This document shows positions 59,437-64,000 of a stretch of DNA of 64,000 nucleotides, piece after piece. The position numbers and the translations under genes are program-made. Origin of the DNA: VRUE01 sp035318745 (GTDB taxonomy: Bacteria; Actinomycetota; Thermoleophilia; Solirubrobacterales; 70-9). Under the pieces are notes generated by a model. That model saw only the letters and a program-made list of their open reading frames with translations. It was not told the DNA's origin and did not search any database. The stretch covers positions 1 to 64,000 of the forward strand of contig DATHEA010000030.1 of the NCBI GenBank assembly GCA_035318745.1. The letters run 5' to 3'. Position 1 is the stretch's first letter. Every line of letters starts with the position of its first letter.

Positions 59437-60066
59437 ATGGCGGAGGGGATCTCGATCGTCCTGGCCGATGACCACACGATCGTGCGGCGGGCGCTGCGGG
59501 TGCTGCTGGAGGAGGAATCGGACTTCGAGGTCGTGGCCGAGGCGGAGGACGCCGAGGGGGCGATCCGCTACCTGCGCGGCCACAAGCCCGACGTGCTGAT
59601 CCTCGACCTCAACATGCCCGGACGGCCCAGCCTGGAGGCGATCGGGGAGATGCGCGAGGTCTCGCCGGAGACCAGGATCGTCGTCCTGACGATGCAGCAA
59701 GAGCCCGCCTTCGCGCGGCAGGCGCTGCAGCAGGGAGTGCTCGGCTACGTGCTCAAGGAGGCGGCCGACGACGAACTCGTGCAGGCCGTGCGCAGCGCCG
59801 CCGCCGGCGAGACCTATCTGCAACCGGCGCTGGGGGCGAAGCTGGCCGCCGAACCGGAGATCGTCGCCAGCGATCTGAGCGAGCGCGAGACCGACGTCCT
59901 GCGCCTGATAGCCCTCGGCCACACCAATGCCGAGATCGCCGAGAAGCTCTACATCAGCGTGCGCACCGTAGAGACCCACCGCGCCCACATCCAGCAGAAG
60001 CTCGGCGTCAGCAGTCGCGCCGAGCTAGTTCGCAGCGCGCTCTCCCGAGGCCTCGTCGAGACCTGA
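59437..60066 (+). CDS. NarL/FixJ-type response regulator
   Basis: 209 aa. The receiver domain has VLADDHTIVRRALRVLLEEE, the phosphoacceptor Asp in LILDLNMPG and the conserved Lys in LGYVLKEA. The LuxR-type HTH is SERETDVLRLIALGHTNAEI and AEKLYISVRTVETHRAHIQQ. It is most likely paired with the histidine kinase whose gene overlaps its 3' end on the other strand. Confidence 0.93.
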   Translation: MAEGISIVLADDHTIVRRALRVLLEEESDFEVVAEAEDAEGAIRYLRGHKPDVLILDLNMPGRPSLEAIGEMREVSPETRIVVLTMQQEPAFARQALQQGVLGYVLKEAADDELVQAVRSAAAGETYLQPALGAKLAAEPEIVASDLSERETDVLRLIALGHTNAEIAEKLYISVRTVETHRAHIQQKLGVSSRAELVRSALSRGLVET

Positions 60067-61542
60067 GGGAGCAAGCGGGAGCGAAGCGATCACCCTCGCG
60101 CCGGCGCCGGGCTTCGACTCGATCCGCAGCTCCCCGCCCGCCAACTCGACCCGCTCGCGCATCCCAGTCAAACCAAAGCCGCTGTACTCGCGCGTCGGGT
60201 CGAAGCCCCGCCCGTCGTCGGCGACGAGTACGTCGAGCCGGTCCTCCTCCTCACCGCAAATTCGCAGCTCGGCACTGGAGGCGGCGGCGTGCTTGCCGAT
60301 GTTGCTCAGGGCCTCCTGCACAAGCCGGTAGACGACCGTTTCCAGCTCGGGGTCGAGGCGCTCGGAGTCGATCCGCAGGTCGGTTGCCAGCTCGACCCCG
60401 GCGCTGTGCCGCACCCGCTCGACCAGGTCCTCCAGAGCGGCGACGAGGCCCAGTTGGTCGAGCGTCGCGGGCCGCAGCTCGGTGATCAACCTGCGCAGGT
60501 CGTCGATATCGCGCACGACGTCGCGCAGACCGTCTTCCACCGCACTCACCAACCGTTTCGGATCGCCGCTCTTGAGCGCCGAGGAGAGGAGCAGGCGGCG
60601 GGATCCCATCCCCTGCAGAACCGAGTCGTGCAGCTCCCGCGCCCAGCGTGCCCGCTCCCGCTCCGCCGCCATCAAGTTCTGGCGCAGGCGGTCCTCGGTC
60701 ACCGACTGGACCGTGGCGACGGCGGCTGCCGCGCTGGTGGCGGCGGCGGCAAGCAGACGCTCGTCTTCGGGGGAGAAGCGGGGGCCTTCCTCGATCCGGT
60801 CGAGAGCGACGATCACGCCCAGTGTGCTGCCGCGAAAGTCAAGCGGCGCGAGCAGCGCCGCGCTCGCGCCGATCCCGATGTTCTGTGCCGCCGCCAGCGT
60901 CTCCGCCGCGCTCCCGGCCTCAACTGTCACCTGGCGGCCAACAGGCGCAGGGCCGCACTCACCAGCGGCGGCGACCACCTCGCTGCTGCTGCCGTCGTGC
61001 AGCAGCACGAGCAGCGAGCGGGCGCCGACCAGCGTGCGCGCCCGCTTGGCGATCGTCTCGAGCACCCGCGCGCGGTCGGTCTCCCCACCGACGGCACGGG
61101 CGATCTCGGTCGTCGCCTCGAGCCCGTGCACGGCACGCTCCAGAGCGCCTCGCTCCTCCTCGGATTGGCCGTAGAGGCGGATGTTGAAGATCGCCACCGC
61201 AGCCCATTCGGCAAGGATTGTCGTCGCCTCCTCGTCGGCGGCGTCGAAGTCGACGTCACCCTCCTTCTCGGTTAGGTAGAGCTTGCCGTAGACCTGCCCG
61301 CGCACGACTATCGGGACGCCGAGGAAGCTGTGCTCCGGCGGATGTCCGTAGATGAAGCGCTCGCCCTCCTGCCCGCCCTCGTCGAGTATTCCGAGGGCGG
61401 CGTTGCGCGCGCCCGTCAGCTCACGCCCCACCTCGACCACTTCGCTCAGCACCGCCTCGAGGTCCAACTGAGCGACCAGAGCCCTACCGACATCGATCAG
61501 CCGGCGAAGACGATGCTCGTCCAGAACATCGCGGTCCACCAC
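60025..61542 (-). CDS. GAF-domain sensor histidine kinase, HisKA_3 type (DevS-like)
   Basis: 505 aa. Two N-terminal GAF domains (about 15-130 and 145-270), then the HisKA_3 phosphoacceptor ARWARELHDSVLQGMGSRRL and an HATPase_c domain with RLVQEALSNIGKHAAASSAE, VADDGRGFD and GFGLTGMRER. The first GAF seems internally shortened: RFIYGHPPEHSFLGVPIVVR joins parts that are about 45 residues apart in DevS/DosT as I remember them. Its 3' end overlaps the response regulator gene by 42 nt. Confidence 0.9.
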   Translation of the reverse strand: MVDRDVLDEHRLRRLIDVGRALVAQLDLEAVLSEVVEVGRELTGARNAALGILDEGGQEGERFIYGHPPEHSFLGVPIVVRGQVYGKLYLTEKEGDVDFDAADEEATTILAEWAAVAIFNIRLYGQSEEERGALERAVHGLEATTEIARAVGGETDRARVLETIAKRARTLVGARSLLVLLHDGSSSEVVAAAGECGPAPVGRQVTVEAGSAAETLAAAQNIGIGASAALLAPLDFRGSTLGVIVALDRIEEGPRFSPEDERLLAAAATSAAAAVATVQSVTEDRLRQNLMAAERERARWARELHDSVLQGMGSRRLLLSSALKSGDPKRLVSAVEDGLRDVVRDIDDLRRLITELRPATLDQLGLVAALEDLVERVRHSAGVELATDLRIDSERLDPELETVVYRLVQEALSNIGKHAAASSAELRICGEEEDRLDVLVADDGRGFDPTREYSGFGLTGMRERVELAGGELRIESKPGAGARVIASLPLAPSGLDEASGERAAN

Positions 61543-61565
61543 TCAAAAGTACCGCAAAGGTACGG

Positions 61566-61575
61566 GGGTATACCC
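61566..61575. promoter_or_regulatory. Palindrome GGGTATACCC upstream of the histidine kinase
   Basis: A perfect 10-nt palindrome, with a second small hairpin GTACC-GCAAA-GGTAC just beside it, lies 24 nt upstream of the kinase start. It could be a binding site for the NarL-type regulator (such sites are often short inverted repeats), but no second copy was found at the regulator gene. Confidence 0.35.
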
Positions 61576-61666
61576 GAAGGCCGCAATTAATCGATCGGCG
61601 CAGTGTTCTAAGGTCTACGCGATCTTTGCCAGGGGAACAGCGACCCTAGCGCTGGCTGCTGCGCTG

Positions 61667-62323
61667 GTGCTGACTCTCGGCTGCGCATCCGCGTCGCCGC
61701 AGGGTCAGGTCGTCGTGCGCGGAGCCGCCTCCGGCTCTCACCTGAAGTTGAGCATGAGTGGCGGCAACCTGATTGTCCACGGGTGGATGGGGCCCGACGC
61801 CGGTCCCGGCTGCCGTCTCGCGCACAACCGCAGGCTCGCCGTCTGCCGGCTTGCCGGGGCCGGCGGGGTCGAACTCGACATGGGCCCGTCGGGCGATTTC
61901 GTCGAAGTGTCGGACCGGCTGCCGGTCCCCCTGACCGTCCACCTCGGCGACGGCTCCGACAAATTCATCGGCAGCGGGGAGGCCGATACCTGCTACTCGG
62001 AAGGGGCGCGCCGCAACCGCTGCATCGGTGGCGGCGGTGACGACATCTGCATCACCGGCGAGCAGAACAGCGACTGCGTCGGCGACGCCGGTAACGACTA
62101 CTGCCAGACCGGTGCCGGCAGCGACGGCTGCTGGGGCGGCCCAGGTGACGACATCTGCCGGATGGGGTCGGGCCAGGACGGCTGCCACGGCGAAGGCGGT
62201 CACGACCAGCTCTACGGCGGTCCCAGCGCCGATCAGCTCTACGGCGGCGGCGGTTATGACGCCTGCGACGGCCTGCCCGGCTGGGGCCGCTCGCACGATT
62301 GCGAGACCGGCCCCAAGCGCTGA
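61667..62323 (+). CDS. Secreted RTX/hemolysin-type calcium-binding-like protein
   Basis: 218 aa from the first canonical start, GTG 61667. The true start seems to lie upstream. The same frame continues back without a stop as ARGTATLALAAALVLTLGCA, a good lipoprotein signal with lipobox, but there is no ATG, GTG or TTG in it to about 61586. The mature part has glycine-rich nonapeptide-like repeats: GGGGDDICITG, GDAGNDYCQTGAGSDGC, GGPGDDICRMGSGQDGC, GGPSADQLYGGGGYDAC. The extra cysteines in the repeats are unusual. Likely Ca2+-binding and extracellular. Confidence 0.75.
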   Translation: MLTLGCASASPQGQVVVRGAASGSHLKLSMSGGNLIVHGWMGPDAGPGCRLAHNRRLAVCRLAGAGGVELDMGPSGDFVEVSDRLPVPLTVHLGDGSDKFIGSGEADTCYSEGARRNRCIGGGGDDICITGEQNSDCVGDAGNDYCQTGAGSDGCWGGPGDDICRMGSGQDGCHGEGGHDQLYGGPSADQLYGGGGYDACDGLPGWGRSHDCETGPKR

Positions 62324-62421
62324 CCGGGGATCCGCGCGAAGTAGATTTTTCCCGCCGTGTCGATTTCGCCGTTTGCCGTTCGTCGTAGGGGTAGAGGCAA
62401 CCCACAACCAAGGAGACGACG

Positions 62422-62829
62422 ATGCGATTCATGATGCTGATGTACCCGGGGATCGATACCGACGCGGAGAGCTGGGAGCCCAGCGCCGAGGACGTCGGGG
62501 CGATGACCCGGTACAACGAGGAGCTGAACAAGGCCGGCGTGCTGCTCTCGCTCGACGGCCTGCGGCCGCCGGTCGACGGAGCCCGCGTCAGCTTCAGCGG
62601 CGGCACCCCGACCGTCACCGACGGTCCCTTTGCCGAGGCCAAGGAGGTCGTCGGCGGTTACTGGCTGATTCAGGCGTCCTCGAAGGCCGAGGCGGTCGAG
62701 TGGGCCTCGCGCTGTCCCGGTGCCGACGGCGACTTCATCGAGGTGCGCCGCGTCTATGAGATGGAAGACTTTCCTGAGGACGTGCAGGCAGCCGGGCAGC
62801 TCTCGGAGAGGCCACCCGAGCAGACGTGA
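62422..62829 (+). CDS. DGPF/YCII-domain protein
   Basis: 135 aa. Typical family pattern: MRFMMLMYPGIDTDAESWEP, then TPTVTDGPFAEAKEVVGGYW and EAVEWASRCPGADGDFIEVR. YCII-like proteins with a DGPF motif sit beside ECF42-group sigma factors in many actinobacteria, as here (4-nt overlap). The role is unclear; they may be sensors or regulators of the sigma factor. Confidence 0.92.
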   Translation: MRFMMLMYPGIDTDAESWEPSAEDVGAMTRYNEELNKAGVLLSLDGLRPPVDGARVSFSGGTPTVTDGPFAEAKEVVGGYWLIQASSKAEAVEWASRCPGADGDFIEVRRVYEMEDFPEDVQAAGQLSERPPEQT

Positions 62830-64000
62830 GCCGCGGCCCCGAGACGGGTTCCGATACCGGCCGGGCGATCGAGGCCGTCTGGCGGATCGAGTCGCCGCGG
62901 CTGATCGCCGGCCTGGCGAGGATGAGCGGCGACGTCGGCCTCGCCGAGGACCTGGCGCAGGACGCGCTGGTGGCGGCGCTGGAGCGGTGGCCCGAGTCGG
63001 GCGTTCCGGAGAACCCGGGCGCCTGGCTCACGGCCACGGCGAAGAACCGGGCGATTGACCTGGCGCGGCGCGGCAAGCGCTTCGAGGATCGCCGCGGGCA
63101 GCTGGCGCGCGAGGCGGGGATGCGGATGGCGATGGACGCCGCCGAGCACGAGGCGGTGCTGGGCGGCCTGGGCGACGACCTGCTCGGCCTGATCTTCACC
63201 TGCTGCCACCCGTTGCTCTCGACCGAGGCGCGGGTGGCGCTGACGCTGCGCCTGCTGGGCGGGCTGGGGACGGAGGAGATCGCGCGAGCGTTCCTCGTCT
63301 CGGAGTCGACGGTCGCGCAGCGGATCGTGCGGGCCAAGCGCACGCTGAAGGAGGCACACGCGCCGTTCGAGGTTCCCCAGGGCGGCGAGCTCGACCAGCG
63401 ACTGCCGTCGGTGCTGGAGGTGATCTACCTCGTCTTCAACGAGGGCTACGCGGCGACCGCGGGCGAGAGCTGGATGCGGCCCGACCTCTGCGAGGAGGCA
63501 CTGCGCCTCGGTCGCGTCCTCGCCGGCCTGACGCCCAAGCAGCCCGAGGTGCACGGCCTCGTGGGCCTGATGGAGATCCAGGCGTCGCGGGCAAGGGCAC
63601 GCATCGGCCCGGGCGGGGAGCCGGTGCTGTTGCTCGACCAGGACCGGGCGCGCTGGGACCCGCTGCTGGTGCGGCGCGGCCTCGCCGCCCTGGAACGGGC
63701 CGAAAAGCTCGGCCGCGGCAGCTTCGGCCCCTACACGGTGCAAGCGGCGATCGCGGCGTGCCACGCGCGGGCGCCGCACGCGGAGGAAACCGAGTGGGTG
63801 CGGATCGCGGCGCTCTACGACGCCCTCGCCCAGCTCACCCCCTCCCCCGTGGTCGAGCTGAACCGCGCCGTCGCGGTTGGAATGGCGTTCGGCCCCGAGG
63901 CGGGCCTGGAGCTGGTCGACGTGCTGGCCGACGCAGGCGCGCTCGACGGCTACCACCTGCTGCACAGCGTCCGCGCCGACCTGCTCGCCAGGCTCGCACG
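62826..64000 (+). CDS. ECF-type RNA polymerase sigma factor with C-terminal extension (ECF42-like), cut by window edge
   Basis: GTG 62826 overlaps the DGPF stop; at least 391 residues are in the window. Region 2: MSGDVGLAEDLAQDALVAAL and WLTATAKNRAIDLARRGKRF. Region 4: LLGGLGTEEIARAFLVSEST with VAQRIVRAKRTL. The long C-terminal part contains VLEVIYLVFNEGYAATAGES and PVVELNRAVAVGMAFG, the TPR-like extension of ECF42 factors. These lack classical anti-sigma factors. The true 3' end is beyond 64000. Confidence 0.93.
   Translation, partial: MSRGPETGSDTGRAIEAVWRIESPRLIAGLARMSGDVGLAEDLAQDALVAALERWPESGVPENPGAWLTATAKNRAIDLARRGKRFEDRRGQLAREAGMRMAMDAAEHEAVLGGLGDDLLGLIFTCCHPLLSTEARVALTLRLLGGLGTEEIARAFLVSESTVAQRIVRAKRTLKEAHAPFEVPQGGELDQRLPSVLEVIYLVFNEGYAATAGESWMRPDLCEEALRLGRVLAGLTPKQPEVHGLVGLMEIQASRARARIGPGGEPVLLLDQDRARWDPLLVRRGLAALERAEKLGRGSFGPYTVQAAIAACHARAPHAEETEWVRIAALYDALAQLTPSPVVELNRAVAVGMAFGPEAGLELVDVLADAGALDGYHLLHSVRADLLARLA

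Noticed and set aside
1..64000. CRISPR arrays, prophage, insertion sequences, restriction or retron systems
   Set aside because: No arrays of direct repeats, no transposase, integrase, capsid, methylase or reverse transcriptase sequences were recognised.

Overview
The window is about 64 kb of high-GC DNA from an actinobacterium. The group 1 sigma factor, the YbaB/DnaX pair, an Rv2578c-type radical SAM protein, a deazaflavin-dependent nitroreductase family member and many very large Sec-exported proteins with NHL, fibronectin-like and TolB-like domains suggest Thermoleophilia (Solirubrobacterales-like). That placement is inference. Most of the window is ordinary chromosome. There is no prophage, insertion sequence or CRISPR array.

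Layout. 0-8.7 kb: ybaB-dnaX, a GT-C-like membrane protein, acetolactate decarboxylase, a NodIJ-like ABC exporter, the SRP RNA, a cation/proton antiporter and a secreted protein. 8.9-19 kb: tRNA-Val, a frameshifted nitroreductase-family gene, small housekeeping enzymes (VOC, ArfB, PCD, GST), a GntR-YrbE-YrbE unit lacking MCE genes, a TIMP/NTR-like secreted protein, a Zn-alcohol dehydrogenase, a membrane HD-GYP protein and an MFS exporter. 19-25.3 kb: a tightly coupled dipeptide/oligopeptide ABC operon ending in an ATP-dependent DNA ligase. 25.3-26.7 kb: an Rv2578c-type radical SAM gene and, across a near-perfect LexA box, what looks like an undescribed SOS-controlled type I toxin-antitoxin locus. 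26.7-34.7 kb: SnoaL, YtoQ, DHA2 exporter plus MerR, dCTP deaminase, three TetR genes, a MerR gene, an SDR and tRNA-Tyr. 34.7-45.2 kb: sigA, folE2, pgsA, an MMPL exporter, a ferritin-like lipoprotein, two paralogous winged-helix regulators flanking a family 5 uracil-DNA glycosylase, an E1-like enzyme with an RRE-like N-terminus, and tRNA-Thr. 45.2-59.2 kb: gene remnants and a block of surface/secreted protein genes, including a six-gene coupled operon with products of 1317 and 1112 aa. 59.4-64 kb: a NarL-type response regulator convergent with its likely GAF-histidine kinase, an RTX-like secreted protein, and a DGPF/ECF42-type sigma pair that runs off the end.

Main discovery candidate: at 26341-26633 a LexA box is followed by a leader that can fold to hide a perfect Shine-Dalgarno, an 18-residue hydrophobic ORF and an intrinsic terminator. 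Just downstream, a 25-nt imperfect copy of the toxin start region is preceded on the opposite strand by a sigma70-type promoter and followed by a second terminator. It would make a roughly 54-nt antisense RNA able to pair with the toxin ribosome-binding region. The layout resembles tisB/istR and dinQ/agrB of E. coli.

Second theme: nested palindromic elements of 80-90 nt, two of which share a 29-nt core (2641-2721 and 25319-25406). Both lie in frame inside protein-coding genes, reminiscent of Rickettsia palindromic elements. A shorter in-frame palindrome sits in dnaX.
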